Shown here piece by piece: positions 1-12,816 of a DNA stretch of 64,000 nt. The stretch's first letter is position 1; every line of letters begins with the position of its first letter. The notes beneath the pieces were generated by a model. The model worked only from the letters and a program-made list of their open reading frames with translations, made no database searches and was not told the origin of the DNA. The DNA is from Yokenella regensburgei ATCC 49455 (GTDB lineage Bacteria; Pseudomonadota; Gammaproteobacteria; Enterobacterales; Enterobacteriaceae). Location: NCBI RefSeq assembly GCF_000735455.1, contig NZ_JMPS01000038.1, positions 43,635 through 107,634 of the forward strand, written 5' to 3'. The position numbers and the translations under genes were made by a program.

Positions 1-1
1 T

Positions 2-394
2 AAACTGCTGCGTTTCGGTAAGCCGGCGCAGCTCTTTAGCGATATGCACCGCGCGGCGATGAATGCCACCACCCTCAGCAAAGAGGATCTAGTCGTTGCT
101 ATCTCCAGTTCTGGTTCAACGCGTGATTTGCTGCACGTGGTTAAACTTGCCCGTAAGCGCGGTGTGCAGGTGCTGGTACTGAGCAACACCCCAAGCAGCC
201 CGCTGGCATCGTTAAGCGATATGCTCCTGGTCGCCGCCAAACCGGAAGGACCGCTGAGCGCGGGAGCTATGAACGCCAAAGTCGGTGTGATGTTGTTGAT
301 CGAACTGCTGACCACTTCACTTATTTCTTTAAATAATGAATACAGCGACATAAGTCAGCAAACCGCTAGCGCCACATTACCGTTGTTATTGTAA
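2..394 (+). CDS. MurR/RpiR-type regulator with SIS domain, 3' part only
   Basis: The reading frame is already open at the left edge, so the start and the N-terminal helix-turn-helix are outside the window. The visible ~130 residues are the C-terminal half of a SIS (sugar isomerase) domain: an AISSSGSTRD phosphosugar-binding loop, then a VLVLSNTPSSPLASLSD stretch typical of RpiR-family proteins. In this family the SIS domain senses a phosphorylated sugar and controls DNA binding. Which sugar cannot be told from the fragment. It is followed by a hairpin terminator, so it is probably not cotranscribed with the downstream reductase. It could also be a plain SIS-domain isomerase; RpiR is preferred from the loop sequence and length. 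Confidence 0.75.
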   Translation, partial: KLLRFGKPAQLFSDMHRAAMNATTLSKEDLVVAISSSGSTRDLLHVVKLARKRGVQVLVLSNTPSSPLASLSDMLLVAAKPEGPLSAGAMNAKVGVMLLIELLTTSLISLNNEYSDISQQTASATLPLLL

Positions 395-401
395 TGTTAT
401 T

Positions 402-440
402 AAACGCAGGTGACTTTTCCCGTGACCTGCGTTTAATAAA
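402..440 (+). terminator. Hairpin terminator after the SIS-domain regulator
   Basis: A 10-bp perfect inverted repeat, AAACGCAGGT at 402-411 and ACCTGCGTTT at 425-434, starts eight bases after the regulator's stop codon. The following tract is AT-rich (AATAAAAA) rather than a clean T run. Confidence 0.55.
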
Positions 441-730
441 AATGCTGATTTCTCATGTAACAAATCATTTTTAATTTTACAAATAGAATTGTTTTATTTT
501 GCTTAAAAAAACGAAATCAACAAAATAAATCACATAAAAATCATTAAGTTATTTATTTTTTAATTTACTACGGAATTTTATTCACTCGACTAATGTCAAA
601 TATCGTCCCGCATTTTTCCTTACCTTAAAATTAGCTTAAGAAACCATCAAACCCGCCTTCATTTTATTTACATGCCGTTTAATTAAGCGCGCCTAAAATC
701 CGCCTCACTAACCATGATGAGATAGCTTGC
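441..730. other. AT-rich intergenic region upstream of the SDR gene
   Basis: No gene is visible here. The stretch from about 440 to 660 is strongly AT-rich compared with the flanking genes, with several A and T runs. It presumably carries the promoter of the reductase gene at 731; a TAAAAT at 694-699 could be a -10 element but no well-spaced -35 is evident. Such composition often accompanies H-NS binding; that is inference. Confidence 0.4.
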
Positions 731-1840
731 ATGAATACATTATTCATTACCGGGGTGACAGGATTCCTTGGCGGGGCAGTATTAGAAAAAATCCTCAATA
801 GCAATCAGCACATGGATTTGTTGCTTCTGGTACGCGCGAATGACCCACTATCTGGCCTTGAGCGGGTACGGGACAATATGCGTAAATTCAATATCAGCGA
901 GGAGATCCTCCAGCGTTTAACGCCTGAGCAGATCCTGCTTGGCGATCTGGGCAATCCGGAGGATTTTCTTGCCGACTCGCGCCTCGATAAAGTTACCCAC
1001 GTGCTTAACTGCGCGGCGGTGGCTTCTTTCGGCAACAATCCGCTTATCTGGAAAGTCAACGTCGAAGGCACGCTGGCCTTAGCCCAGCGCATGGAAAAAG
1101 TAGCCGGGCTGCAGCGTTTCCTGCACGTGGGTACCGCCATGTCCTGCACGCCGGAGCCAGACTCGCTGGTCGCGGAGAGCGCTGAGCTGCGTGAGAACGC
1201 CGAGCATCTGGTTGAATACACGCATTCCAAATCCACCATCGAACGCCTGATGCGCGAGCAGTGCCCGAAATTACCGCTGCTGATTGCCCGCCCTTCCATC
1301 GTGGTCGGTCACACCCGTCACGGCTGTCAGCCTTCCAGCAGTATTTTCTGGGTATTCAGCATGGGTCTGATGCTGCAGAAATTCATGTGCTCCATGGAAG
1401 ACCGCATTGACGTGATCCCGGTAGATTACTGTGCAGATGCCATGCTGTTGATGCTGGAAAGCTCACTCGCCAGCGGTGAAGTGGTGCATATTTCTGCCGG
1501 TGAAGAGAACAGCGTGAAGTTTGCAGATATCGACAACGCAATGGCTCAGGCGCTTGAGAAAGCCCCGGTTGGCGATAAGTATGCTCAAGTAAGTTATGAA
1601 ACGCTGGTGAAGATGCGCCGCGAGCTGAAACATATCTTTGGCCCATGTAATGAGCGTCTGATGCTGAAAGCCATGCGTCTGTACGGTGCCTTTGCCACGC
1701 TTAACGTGCGTTTCAGTAACGACAAGCTGCTGAGTATCGGGATGCCGAAGCCGCCGCGTTTTACCGACTATATCGCCCGCTGCGTACAAACCACTCAGGG
1801 GTTATCGATTCCCCAACAAATGGCCGTAGATTTTAAATAA
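731..1840 (+). CDS. Extended SDR oxidoreductase of the thioester-reductase / male-sterility type
   Basis: This 369-residue protein opens with a Rossmann dinucleotide motif, TGVTGFLGG (residues ~8-16). Around residue 200 it has the SDR catalytic pair as YTHSK, followed by ARPSIVVG, which is typical of extended SDRs of the NAD_binding_4 class (fatty acyl-CoA reductase and carboxylic acid reductase C-terminal domains). It is expected to be a cytosolic NAD(P)H-dependent reductase; the substrate is unknown. It stands alone: a terminator hairpin lies upstream, and a bidirectional terminator shared with convergent eno lies downstream. The ATG has only a weak ribosome site. The gene is not part of the E. 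coli K-12 order around eno. A sugar-nucleotide epimerase role is possible but less likely from the motifs. Confidence 0.7.
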   Translation: MNTLFITGVTGFLGGAVLEKILNSNQHMDLLLLVRANDPLSGLERVRDNMRKFNISEEILQRLTPEQILLGDLGNPEDFLADSRLDKVTHVLNCAAVASFGNNPLIWKVNVEGTLALAQRMEKVAGLQRFLHVGTAMSCTPEPDSLVAESAELRENAEHLVEYTHSKSTIERLMREQCPKLPLLIARPSIVVGHTRHGCQPSSSIFWVFSMGLMLQKFMCSMEDRIDVIPVDYCADAMLLMLESSLASGEVVHISAGEENSVKFADIDNAMAQALEKAPVGDKYAQVSYETLVKMRRELKHIFGPCNERLMLKAMRLYGAFATLNVRFSNDKLLSIGMPKPPRFTDYIARCVQTTQGLSIPQQMAVDFK

Positions 1841-1850
1841 TCGCTCCAAA

Positions 1851-1880
1851 AAAAATGCCAGTCTCGCGACTGGCATTTTT
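1851..1880. terminator. Bidirectional terminator between the SDR gene and eno
   Basis: A perfect 13-bp stem, AAAAATGCCAGTC and GACTGGCATTTTT, with a TCGC loop sits between the two convergent stop codons. A runs on one side and T runs on the other serve both strands. Confidence 0.9.
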
Positions 1881-1902
1881 CATTTCAGATTAAGGAAGGC
1901 GA

Positions 1903-3270
<1,368 letters not shown>

Positions 3271-3280
3271 CTAACTTTTC

Positions 3281-4933
<1,653 letters not shown>

Positions 4934-5142
4934 TTAGGGTGAAACGATGGAATAACCAGGACGGGAAAGTAGTATACCCGAACACGACGAGCGCCACAAA
5001 CTTTCATTCTTCCACCTCTTCAGCAGGTTCACATAATTTCAGGGAGTGAGAAAATAGCCGCTTTTGAGTAATTGTTTTTGACGCAAATCAAGCGCTTGTC
5101 ATTTTAAAAATCACACAAATCGCGCTTGAAGTGCAAAAGTCG

Positions 5143-5934
5143 TTAGAGATCAGTTTCCTGGCGTTTTACTTCCTGCCACACCGCTTCCATGGTATCGAGG
5201 TCAACGCCGGTCATTTCCAGGCCTCGCTCGGCAACAATCCTTTCCACTTCGCGGAAACGACGCTCAAATTTGAGGTTCGCTTTTTGTAACGCTACCTCGG
5301 CTTTTACCCCCAGATGGCGGGATAAATTGACCGTGGCGAACAGCAGATCGCCCATTTCCTCTTCGAGCTTAGCCTCATCCACCACCGCCTGCTGTGCTTC
5401 GTGCATGACCTCATCAATCTCTTCATGCACTTTGTCGAGCACCGGGCCCAGCGATGTCCAGTCGAAACCCACGGCAGAGCAGCGGCGCTGAATTTTATGC
5501 GAGCGCATCAGCGCCGGCAGGCTGTGCGGAATATCATCCAGCGCAGAGTGCTGAGATTTTTCAGCTCGCTCAGCGCTTTTGATTTGCTCCCAGCGCGCCA
5601 GTACCTCAGTGCTGTTTTCCGCCGTCGTATCACCGAAGATGTGCGGATGGCGGCGCTCTAACTTTTCGCTGATAGCGCGGCAGATATCGTTAAAGTCAAA
5701 ACGCCCTTCTTCCTGCGCCATCTGCGCGTAGAACACAACCTGGAAGAGCAGATCGCCAAGCTCACCGCGCAAATCGTCAAAATCTTCGCGGGCGATAGCG
5801 TCGAGCACTTCGTAAGTCTCTTCCAGCGTGTAGGGCGCGATAGTGGCAAACGTCTGCTCTTTATCCCACGGACAACCGTTTTCCGGGTCACGCAGGCGCT
5901 GCATAATGCCAAGCAGGCGGTCGATTTGAGTCAT
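5143..5934 (-). CDS. mazG: Nucleoside triphosphate pyrophosphohydrolase MazG
   Basis: MazG hydrolyses (d)NTPs to monophosphates and pyrophosphate and, in E. coli, lowers (p)ppGpp during starvation. The 263-residue protein has two tandem MazG all-alpha domains. The first includes LEETYEVLDAI and ELGDLLFQVVFYAQ, and the second HEEIDEVMHEA and EEEMGDLLFATVNLSRHLG; the acidic EExxE and ExxD residues that bind magnesium are present in both. It follows relA with only 16 bp between them, so it is probably cotranscribed. In E. coli the mazEF toxin-antitoxin pair sits between these two genes; here it is absent. Confidence 0.97.
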   Translation of the reverse strand: MTQIDRLLGIMQRLRDPENGCPWDKEQTFATIAPYTLEETYEVLDAIAREDFDDLRGELGDLLFQVVFYAQMAQEEGRFDFNDICRAISEKLERRHPHIFGDTTAENSTEVLARWEQIKSAERAEKSQHSALDDIPHSLPALMRSHKIQRRCSAVGFDWTSLGPVLDKVHEEIDEVMHEAQQAVVDEAKLEEEMGDLLFATVNLSRHLGVKAEVALQKANLKFERRFREVERIVAERGLEMTGVDLDTMEAVWQEVKRQETDL

Positions 5935-5950
5935 GGTTCTTCCTTAAATT

Positions 5951-8185
5951 TTAACTTCCGTGCAGACGGCGAGCGTCAATCACGTCCGGCACCTGGTTCA
6001 GTTTACCGAGCACGCGGCCCAGCACCTGCAGGTTATAAATTTCAATCGTCATGTCGATGGTCGCCAGCTGCTGTTTGGTATCGCTGCGGCTGGCAACGCC
6101 AAGGACGTTCACCTTCTCGTTGGCAAGAATCGTGGTGATGTCGCGCAGCAAACCGCTGCGATCGTTCGCCACCACGCGCACCACCAGCGAGTAGCCCGCA
6201 GAGTAGCTCTCCCCCCACACCGCCTCAACAATACGTTCCGGCGCATGAGACTGCAGCTCTGCCAGCTGGTCGCAGTCGGCACGGTGCACCGAAATACCTC
6301 GCCCCTGAGTGATGAAGCCAACGATCTCGTCGCCAGGAATCGGCTGACAGCAGCGGGCGATGTGGTGCATCAGGTTACCAACCCCTTCAACCACAACCCG
6401 TCCATCGTCTTTCTTGCGGTTGCTTTGCGGCGCGTAAGTCTTCTGCTGAAGCTGTTTCAGCGCGGCGGCATCCTGCTCCGCAGCGCTGGGTTTGTTGAAC
6501 TGCGACTGCAGGAAGTTAACCATCTGGTTGAGACGGATATCACCGCCACCGATGGACGCCAGCAGCTCATCCACTTCGTTAAAGTTGTAGCGCGGCAGCA
6601 GGTGTTTTTCTGCTTCCTTCAGGCTGATGCCCAACCGTTCCAGTTCGTCATCAAGGATCTGACGCCCGGCAAGGATATTTTTATCTCTGTCCTGTTTACG
6701 GAACCAGGCGTGAATTTTCGACCGTCCACGGCTGGTGGTGATATATCCGAGGTTCGGGTTCAGCCAGTCGCGGCTTGGGTTCGGCTGCTTCTGGGTGATA
6801 ATTTCAATCTGATCGCCCATCTGCAGCTGATAGGTAAACGGCACGATACGCCCGCCTATTTTCGCCCCGATGCAGCGGTGCCCAACGTCACTATGAATAT
6901 GGTAGGCAAAGTCGAGCGGCGTGGAGCCGGCAGGTAAGTCCACAACATCGCCCTTCGGCGTAAAGACGTAGACCCGATCGTCAAACACCTGGCTGCGCAC
7001 TTCGTCGAGCATCTCGCCGGAGTCGGCCATCTCTTCCTGCCAGGCAATCAGCTTACGCAGCCAGGCGATACGGTCTTCATACCCGGAGCGCAAGCCGCTT
7101 GCTGCCCCCTCTTTGTACTTCCAGTGCGCGGCAACGCCGAGTTCGGCATCCTCGTGCATCTGACGGGTACGAATTTGAATTTCAACGGTTTTACCGCCCG
7201 GCCCCAGCACCACAGTATGGATAGACTGATAACCGTTGGGTTTTGGGTTGGCAACGTAGTCGTCGAACTCGTCCGGCAAATGACGGAAGTGAGTATGCAC
7301 TATCCCCAGCGCGGCGTAGCAGTCCTGCAGACGCTCAGCGACAATACGCACGGCGCGGACGTCAAACAGCTCGTCAAAAGCGAGGTGCTTTTTCTGCATT
7401 TTGCGCCAGATGCTGTAGATATGCTTCGGACGACCGTATACCTCGGCTTTCACCCCTTCCTCTTTGATAGAAGAGCGGAGCTTACCGACGAATTCATCAA
7501 TGTAGTACTCCCTGTCGAGACGGCGTTCGTGCAGCAGTTTCGCGATGCGTTTGTACTCTTCCGGATGCAGATAGCGGAAGCAGTAGTCTTCAAGCTCCCA
7601 TTTGAGCTGACCAATGCCGAGACGGTTCGCCAGCGGCGCGTAGATATTGGTGCACTCTTTTGCCGCCAGCACGCGCTCATCTTCCGGAGCGTCTTTTACC
7701 TCGCGCAGATGTGCCAGCCGCTCGGCGAGCTTAATGACCACGCAGCGGAAATCGTCGACCATCGCCAGCAGCATCCGGCGAACGTTGTCGACCTGCTCTG
7801 AAGAAACGGAATCATTGTGAGTGGCTTTTAACTGACGAATTGCCGCCATGTCGCGCACGCCATGGATAAGCGCCACAACAGATTTACCAAAATGCTCCTG
7901 GATGGCCTCTTCCGTTACGGCGCCGCTGTCAACCAGCGGGAAAAGCAGTGCCGCGCGCAGCGTGTCGCTGTCCATGCTGAGCATTGACAGGATCTCCACC
8001 ATCTCAACCCCGCGCCACAGCAGCAGGTCGGCGTCAGCATGTCCTTCGGTTTGCTCACGACAATAGGTCCATGTCTCGGCTAAGCGTTCACACGTCTGCT
8101 GGCTGGTGTTACCCAGGCTCGCAATCCACTTTTGCGGATCAAATTCGCCAGCTTTATTTATATGTGCACTTCTTACCGCAACCAT
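5951..8185 (-). CDS. relA: GTP pyrophosphokinase RelA
   Basis: RelA is the ribosome-associated (p)ppGpp synthetase that triggers the stringent response when uncharged tRNA enters the A site. At 744 residues it equals E. coli RelA. Visible parts in order are a degenerate HD hydrolase domain, the synthetase domain with EFDDYVANPKPNGYQSIHT, a TGS domain (VYVFTPKGDVVDLPAGSTPLDFAYHIH), a zinc-finger or helical region with HIARCCQPIPGDE, and a C-terminal ACT domain (VVRVVANDRSGLLRDITTILAN). The hydrolase domain lacks the HDxxED pattern, as expected for a synthetase-only RelA. It lies between rlmD and mazG on the minus strand. Confidence 0.99.
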   Translation of the reverse strand: MVAVRSAHINKAGEFDPQKWIASLGNTSQQTCERLAETWTYCREQTEGHADADLLLWRGVEMVEILSMLSMDSDTLRAALLFPLVDSGAVTEEAIQEHFGKSVVALIHGVRDMAAIRQLKATHNDSVSSEQVDNVRRMLLAMVDDFRCVVIKLAERLAHLREVKDAPEDERVLAAKECTNIYAPLANRLGIGQLKWELEDYCFRYLHPEEYKRIAKLLHERRLDREYYIDEFVGKLRSSIKEEGVKAEVYGRPKHIYSIWRKMQKKHLAFDELFDVRAVRIVAERLQDCYAALGIVHTHFRHLPDEFDDYVANPKPNGYQSIHTVVLGPGGKTVEIQIRTRQMHEDAELGVAAHWKYKEGAASGLRSGYEDRIAWLRKLIAWQEEMADSGEMLDEVRSQVFDDRVYVFTPKGDVVDLPAGSTPLDFAYHIHSDVGHRCIGAKIGGRIVPFTYQLQMGDQIEIITQKQPNPSRDWLNPNLGYITTSRGRSKIHAWFRKQDRDKNILAGRQILDDELERLGISLKEAEKHLLPRYNFNEVDELLASIGGGDIRLNQMVNFLQSQFNKPSAAEQDAAALKQLQQKTYAPQSNRKKDDGRVVVEGVGNLMHHIARCCQPIPGDEIVGFITQGRGISVHRADCDQLAELQSHAPERIVEAVWGESYSAGYSLVVRVVANDRSGLLRDITTILANEKVNVLGVASRSDTKQQLATIDMTIEIYNLQVLGRVLGKLNQVPDVIDARRLHGS

Positions 8186-8236
8186 TGTCCTCTCCTTTTG
8201 GGACCGGGCCTGGCGAATTCGACAAGCCTTGATTCA

Positions 8237-9535
8237 TTAAATGTGCTCGAACAACACCATCGACTCCAGGTGCCCTGTGTGCGGGAACATATCCAGCATC
8301 GCCAGACGCCCAATCCGATAACCCGCCTGCAATAGCGCCTCGCTGTCTCGAGCAAGCGTTGCCGGGTTACAGGAAACATAGACCACACGTTTCGGTGCAA
8401 GTTTGATTATGTGCTGCATTACGCCTGGCGCACCGGCACGCGCCGGATCGAGCAGGACCTTATCAAAGCCGTGCTGCGCCCACGTTTGCCGGGTAACATC
8501 TTCCTCCAGATTTTCGTGAAAGAAGGTCACATTGTGTAAATGATTCAACGCCGCGTTCTGCTGCCCTTTCTCAACCAGAGCAGGTACCCCTTCGACCCCC
8601 ACCACCTCAGCGGCACGCTGGGCCAGCGGGAGCGTAAAGTTACCCATTCCGCAGAACAGGTCGAGCACGCTATCGTCTGGCTGAACATCGAGCCAGGACA
8701 GCGCCGTCGCAACCATTTGCTGGTTCACGTTGTCGTTTACCTGGATGAAGTCGCGCGGACTGAACGTTAAGCGTAGACCGTTTGACGTATACCATGGCGT
8801 TTCACCATACACGTGCTCCAGTATCTCGCTTTGCGGGGCCAGATACAGCGCAAGTGCGTGAGTATGCGAAAAGCGTTCCAGTTTTTCTTTGTCGGCAGCA
8901 GGCAGCGCTGCCGTATGGCGTAGCACCATCAGCGGGCCGTTATCGGCCAGCACCAGCTCGACGTGGCCCAGCTGACGAGCAGATTTCAGGCTACTCAGAC
9001 ATTCCCGCAGCGGTGCGAGCAGCGCCTCAAGTTGGGGCACCAAAATGGGGCATTGCCCCACATCGATGATGTCGCTGGCATTGGCTTTACGAAACCCCAT
9101 CTGCAGTTGCTGGGTTTTCGGCTGGTAATTCAGGCTGAGACGCGCCCGACGACGATAGCCCCAGGGCGTTCCGGCAATCACTTCATCAACGTCATGTTTC
9201 ATCAGACGCGCAAGCGCTGCCCGCTTGCTGCGCTGCTGCAGGTCAACAGAGGCATGTTGTTGCTGGCAGCCGCCGCAGGTTCCGAAGTGCCGACATTTCG
9301 GCTTTTCACGCTCCGGGCTATCATTTAGTCGACGTTTTACCTGTGCGCGGGCATACTGCTTTTTATCTTCGGTGAGCGTCACCTCCGCGCTTTCCTGCGA
9401 CAGTAAGCCACTCACAAACAGCGCTTTTCCGTTATGGCGGGCCACGCCCTGACCGAAGGGATCGAGGTCATTGACCGTCACGGTTATGATCTGGCGCGTC
9501 GTCACGCGCCGTTTTGCAGAGTAGAATTGCGCCAT
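8237..9535 (-). CDS. rlmD: 23S rRNA (uracil-1939-C5)-methyltransferase RlmD
   Basis: RlmD methylates U1939 of 23S rRNA using S-adenosylmethionine. The start [10 protein letters not shown] (CAT at 9533-9535) gives 432 residues, close to the E. coli length. A longer in-frame extension upstream would run into the divergent barA promoter region and has no family similarity. Features in order are an N-terminal TRAM-like domain, a 4Fe-4S cluster motif [10 protein letters not shown], the SAM-binding segment [14 protein letters not shown], the DPARAG motif, and the catalytic Cys in [14 protein letters not shown]. It lies divergent from barA with 57 bp between starts, and upstream of relA on the same strand. 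Confidence 0.98.
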   Translation of the reverse strand: MAQFYSAKRRVTTRQIITVTVNDLDPFGQGVARHNGKALFVSGLLSQESAEVTLTEDKKQYARAQVKRRLNDSPEREKPKCRHFGTCGGCQQQHASVDLQQRSKRAALARLMKHDVDEVIAGTPWGYRRRARLSLNYQPKTQQLQMGFRKANASDIIDVGQCPILVPQLEALLAPLRECLSSLKSARQLGHVELVLADNGPLMVLRHTAALPAADKEKLERFSHTHALALYLAPQSEILEHVYGETPWYTSNGLRLTFSPRDFIQVNDNVNQQMVATALSWLDVQPDDSVLDLFCGMGNFTLPLAQRAAEVVGVEGVPALVEKGQQNAALNHLHNVTFFHENLEEDVTRQTWAQHGFDKVLLDPARAGAPGVMQHIIKLAPKRVVYVSCNPATLARDSEALLQAGYRIGRLAMLDMFPHTGHLESMVLFEHI

Positions 9536-9592
9536 TGTAGAGATTTGTCTCGAACGTACATATTGACTCACATTCTCCCATAACGGAACTCC

Positions 9593-12346
9593 ATGACCAA
9601 CTACAGCCTGCGTGCTCGCATGATGATTCTGATCCTGGCACCGACCGTACTGATTGGTTTGCTGCTCAGTATCTTCTTTGTGGTACACCGCTATAACGAT
9701 CTACAGCGTCAACTGGAAGACGCCGGAGCCAGTATTATTGAACCTCTCGCGGTTTCAAGCGAGTACGGCATGAACCTGCAAAATCGTGAGGCCATTGGCC
9801 AACTGATTAGCGTTCTGCATCGCCGCCATTCCGATATTGTGCGGGCGATTTCAGTGTACGACGAACACAACCGTCTGTTTGTTACCTCCAACTACCAGCT
9901 GGATCCGGGTCAGCTACAGTTGCCAAAAGACGCGCCCTTCCCACGAAGGTTGAGCGTGGCACGCCACGGCGACATTATGATCCTGCGCACGCCGATAATC
10001 TCCGAGAGCTATTCTCCTGATGAATCGCCAGAGTCTGACGCCAAAACTCCGGTCAACATGCTGGGCTACGTGGCACTGGAGCTCGATCTCAAGTCGGTAC
10101 GTCTGCAGCAGTACAAAGAGATTTTTATCTCAAGCGTCATGATGCTGTTCTGTATCGGTATTGCGCTGATATTTGGCTGGCGGCTGATGCGTGATGTAAC
10201 CGGCCCAATCCGAAATATGGTCAATACCGTTGACCGCATCCGCCGGGGGCAGCTCGACAGCCGCGTCGAAGGTTTTATGCTCGGCGAACTGGATATGCTG
10301 AAAAACGGCATCAACTCGATGGCGATGTCGCTTGCCGCCTATCACGAGGAGATGCAGCACAACGTTGACCAGGCGACCTCCGATCTGCGCGAAACCTTAG
10401 AGCAGATGGAGATCCAGAACGTTGAGCTGGATCTGGCGAAAAAGCGCGCCCAGGAAGCCGCGCGAATCAAATCCGAATTCCTGGCCAATATGTCTCACGA
10501 GCTGCGTACACCGCTTAACGGGGTGATTGGTTTCACGCGCCTGACGCTGAAAACTGACCTCACCACCACTCAGCGCGATCACCTGAACACCATCGAACGC
10601 TCGGCGAATAATCTGCTGGCTATCATCAACGACGTGCTGGACTTCTCCAAGCTGGAGGCCGGGAAGCTCATTCTTGAGAGCATCCCGTTCCCGCTGCGTA
10701 ACACCCTTGATGAGATTGTCACTCTGCTGGCGCATTCGGCGCACGACAAAAACCTTGAGCTGACGCTTAACATCAAAAACGATGTGCCGGACAACGTCAT
10801 TGGCGATCCGCTGCGCCTGCAGCAGGTGATCACCAACCTGGTGGGAAATGCCATCAAGTTTACCGAAAGCGGTAATATCGACGTTCTGGTTGAGAAGCGC
10901 GCACTCAGCAATACCAAGGTGCAGATTGAAGTACAGATCCGCGATACCGGCATTGGTATTCCGGAGCGCGACCAGTCGCGGCTGTTCCAGGCGTTCCGTC
11001 AGGCCGATGCCAGTATCTCCCGCCGCCACGGCGGTACCGGGTTAGGCCTCGTCATTACCCAGAAGCTGGTAAAAGAGATGGGTGGCGATATCTCATTCCA
11101 CAGCCAGCCTAACCGCGGCTCCACCTTCTGGTTCCACATAAACCTCGATCTCAATCCGAACGTCGTTTCCGATGGCCCGTTAACCGATTGTCTGGTCGGT
11201 AAGCGTCTGGCCTACGTTGAAGCCAACGCGGCGGCGGCGCAATCGACGCTGGATCTGCTGGCCACTACGCCGCTCGAGGTGGTTTACAGCCCGACGTTCT
11301 CGGCGCTACCGCAGGATCACTACGACATCCTGCTCATCGCCATTCCGGTGTCGATGCGCGATCTGGATGCGCACTATGACAAGCTCGCTATCGCGCGTTC
11401 GATGACGGATTACCTGCTGCTGGCGCTCCCTTGCCACGCTCAGGTCAGCGCAGAGATGCTCAAACAAAACGGCGCAGCCGCCTGTCTGCTAAAACCGTTA
11501 ACCGCCACTCGTTTGCTTCCGGCGTTGACGGCCTATGGTCGTCACAGTCAGCCAGTACCACCGCTGTTGGTGGATAACAACAAGCTGCCGATGACGGTTA
11601 TGGCGGTGGACGATAACCCGGCAAACCTGAAGCTCATCGGCGTACTGCTTGAGGATCAGGTGCAGTACGTTACGCTTTGCGATAGCGGTAAGCAGGCCAT
11701 CGAGCGCGCTAAACAGATGCAGTTGGATCTGATCCTGATGGATATTCAGATGCCCGATATGGACGGCATTCGTGCCTGTGAGCTTATCCGCCAGCTACCA
11801 CACCAGCAGCAGACGCCGGTGATTGCGGTCACCGCCCACGCGATGGCGGGGCAAAAAGAGAAGCTGCTGAGCGCCGGGATGAACGACTATCTGGCAAAGC
11901 CGATAGAAGAGAGCAAACTGCGCAACCTGCTGCTGCGCTACAAGCCCGGCTACAACGTATCTAACGCTCTGACGTCGCAGGAAGCCCCGGAGCCCACCGT
12001 CAACATCAACGCGACGCTCGACTGGCAGCTGGCGCTGCGTCAGGCGGCTGGAAAGCCGGATCTGGCGCGAGAAATGCTGCAGATGCTGGTGGCGTTCCTG
12101 CCGGAGATCCGTAACAAAGTTGAAGAGCAGTTAGTCGGCGAAGCGCCGGAAGGGCTGATTGATGCCATTCACAAACTGCACGGCAGCTGTGGTTACAGCG
12201 GCGTGCCGCGGCTGAAAAACCTGTGCAATCTGATTGAGGGGCAGCTACGCAATGGAACCCCGGCGGATGAACTGGAGCCGGAGTTCCTGGAATTGCTGGA
12301 CGAGATGGATAACGTTACGCGCGAAGCGCGTCGGTTAATTGACTGA
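9593..12346 (+). CDS. barA: Hybrid sensor histidine kinase BarA
   Basis: BarA senses short-chain carboxylates such as acetate and formate and phosphorylates UvrY, which activates the CsrB and CsrC RNAs. The 917-residue inner-membrane protein has two membrane segments (~10-31 and ~177-197) flanking a periplasmic loop, then HAMP, and a HisKA domain with H302 ([11 protein letters not shown]). An ATPase domain with N-box VGNAIKF and G-boxes DTGIGI and GGTGLGL follows, then a receiver with D717 ([11 protein letters not shown]) and a C-terminal HPt domain with H860 (HKLHGSC). All relay residues are intact. It converges on yqcA with a gap of only 12 bp; gudPD, which adjoins it in E. coli, is missing. 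Its indirect target csrB is 1.6 kb further on. Confidence 0.99.
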   Translation: MTNYSLRARMMILILAPTVLIGLLLSIFFVVHRYNDLQRQLEDAGASIIEPLAVSSEYGMNLQNREAIGQLISVLHRRHSDIVRAISVYDEHNRLFVTSNYQLDPGQLQLPKDAPFPRRLSVARHGDIMILRTPIISESYSPDESPESDAKTPVNMLGYVALELDLKSVRLQQYKEIFISSVMMLFCIGIALIFGWRLMRDVTGPIRNMVNTVDRIRRGQLDSRVEGFMLGELDMLKNGINSMAMSLAAYHEEMQHNVDQATSDLRETLEQMEIQNVELDLAKKRAQEAARIKSEFLANMSHELRTPLNGVIGFTRLTLKTDLTTTQRDHLNTIERSANNLLAIINDVLDFSKLEAGKLILESIPFPLRNTLDEIVTLLAHSAHDKNLELTLNIKNDVPDNVIGDPLRLQQVITNLVGNAIKFTESGNIDVLVEKRALSNTKVQIEVQIRDTGIGIPERDQSRLFQAFRQADASISRRHGGTGLGLVITQKLVKEMGGDISFHSQPNRGSTFWFHINLDLNPNVVSDGPLTDCLVGKRLAYVEANAAAAQSTLDLLATTPLEVVYSPTFSALPQDHYDILLIAIPVSMRDLDAHYDKLAIARSMTDYLLLALPCHAQVSAEMLKQNGAAACLLKPLTATRLLPALTAYGRHSQPVPPLLVDNNKLPMTVMAVDDNPANLKLIGVLLEDQVQYVTLCDSGKQAIERAKQMQLDLILMDIQMPDMDGIRACELIRQLPHQQQTPVIAVTAHAMAGQKEKLLSAGMNDYLAKPIEESKLRNLLLRYKPGYNVSNALTSQEAPEPTVNINATLDWQLALRQAAGKPDLAREMLQMLVAFLPEIRNKVEEQLVGEAPEGLIDAIHKLHGSCGYSGVPRLKNLCNLIEGQLRNGTPADELEPEFLELLDEMDNVTREARRLID

Positions 12347-12358
12347 CGGCGCTTACCG

Positions 12359-12802
12359 TCAGCTGAGGAGCGTCGCCCACTGTTCAACCCACGGGTTGGA
12401 GACGCTTTCCGGCTCCGGATCTTCGCTGGCATCAATCATCAACATGTCACCAATCCGCTGGGCGCCCTGCTCCTGCAGCAGGGCGTCAAAGCGTTTGCCG
12501 CCACCGCAGAAATTCGCGTAGGTGCTGTCGCCAAGCGCAATAATGCCGTAGCGCATATGCGGCTGATACATATCTTTGATCCCCTCATACAGCGGGACGA
12601 TGCTGTCCGGCAGATCGCCCTGCCCGGTTGTCGAAGTGACCACCAGCGCGTATTTCCCGGTGTACGACTCCCAGTCGCCCACCTCAGGATCTTCATAGAC
12701 CGTCGCCTTATGGCCAAGACCCGTCAGGATGGTTTCTGCCTCTTCGGCAACCAGCAGCGCGTTTCCGTACATCGTGCCGACAAAAATACCAATCTCCGCC
12801 AT
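12359..12802 (-). CDS. yqcA: Flavodoxin YqcA
   Basis: This short-chain flavodoxin of 147 residues binds FMN through a phosphate loop near the N terminus (VGTMYGNA). The flavin-contacting loops are [12 protein letters not shown] and [14 protein letters not shown]. The family carries low-potential electrons in the cytosol; in enterobacteria a specific partner is not firmly assigned. It is the last gene of a yqcC-truC-yqcA run on the minus strand, 14 bp after truC, and converges on barA. Confidence 0.95.
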   Translation of the reverse strand: MAEIGIFVGTMYGNALLVAEEAETILTGLGHKATVYEDPEVGDWESYTGKYALVVTSTTGQGDLPDSIVPLYEGIKDMYQPHMRYGIIALGDSTYANFCGGGKRFDALLQEQGAQRIGDMLMIDASEDPEPESVSNPWVEQWATLLS

Positions 12803-12816
12803 GATTCACTCCCTGT

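Noticed and set aside
5960..6937. 325-codon frame opposite relA
   Set aside because: Entirely inside relA; composition mirrors the coding strand, and no known domain is visible.
9536..9688. N-terminal extension of rlmD
   Set aside because: It overlaps the divergent barA start and has no family similarity; [10 protein letters not shown] is the conserved start.
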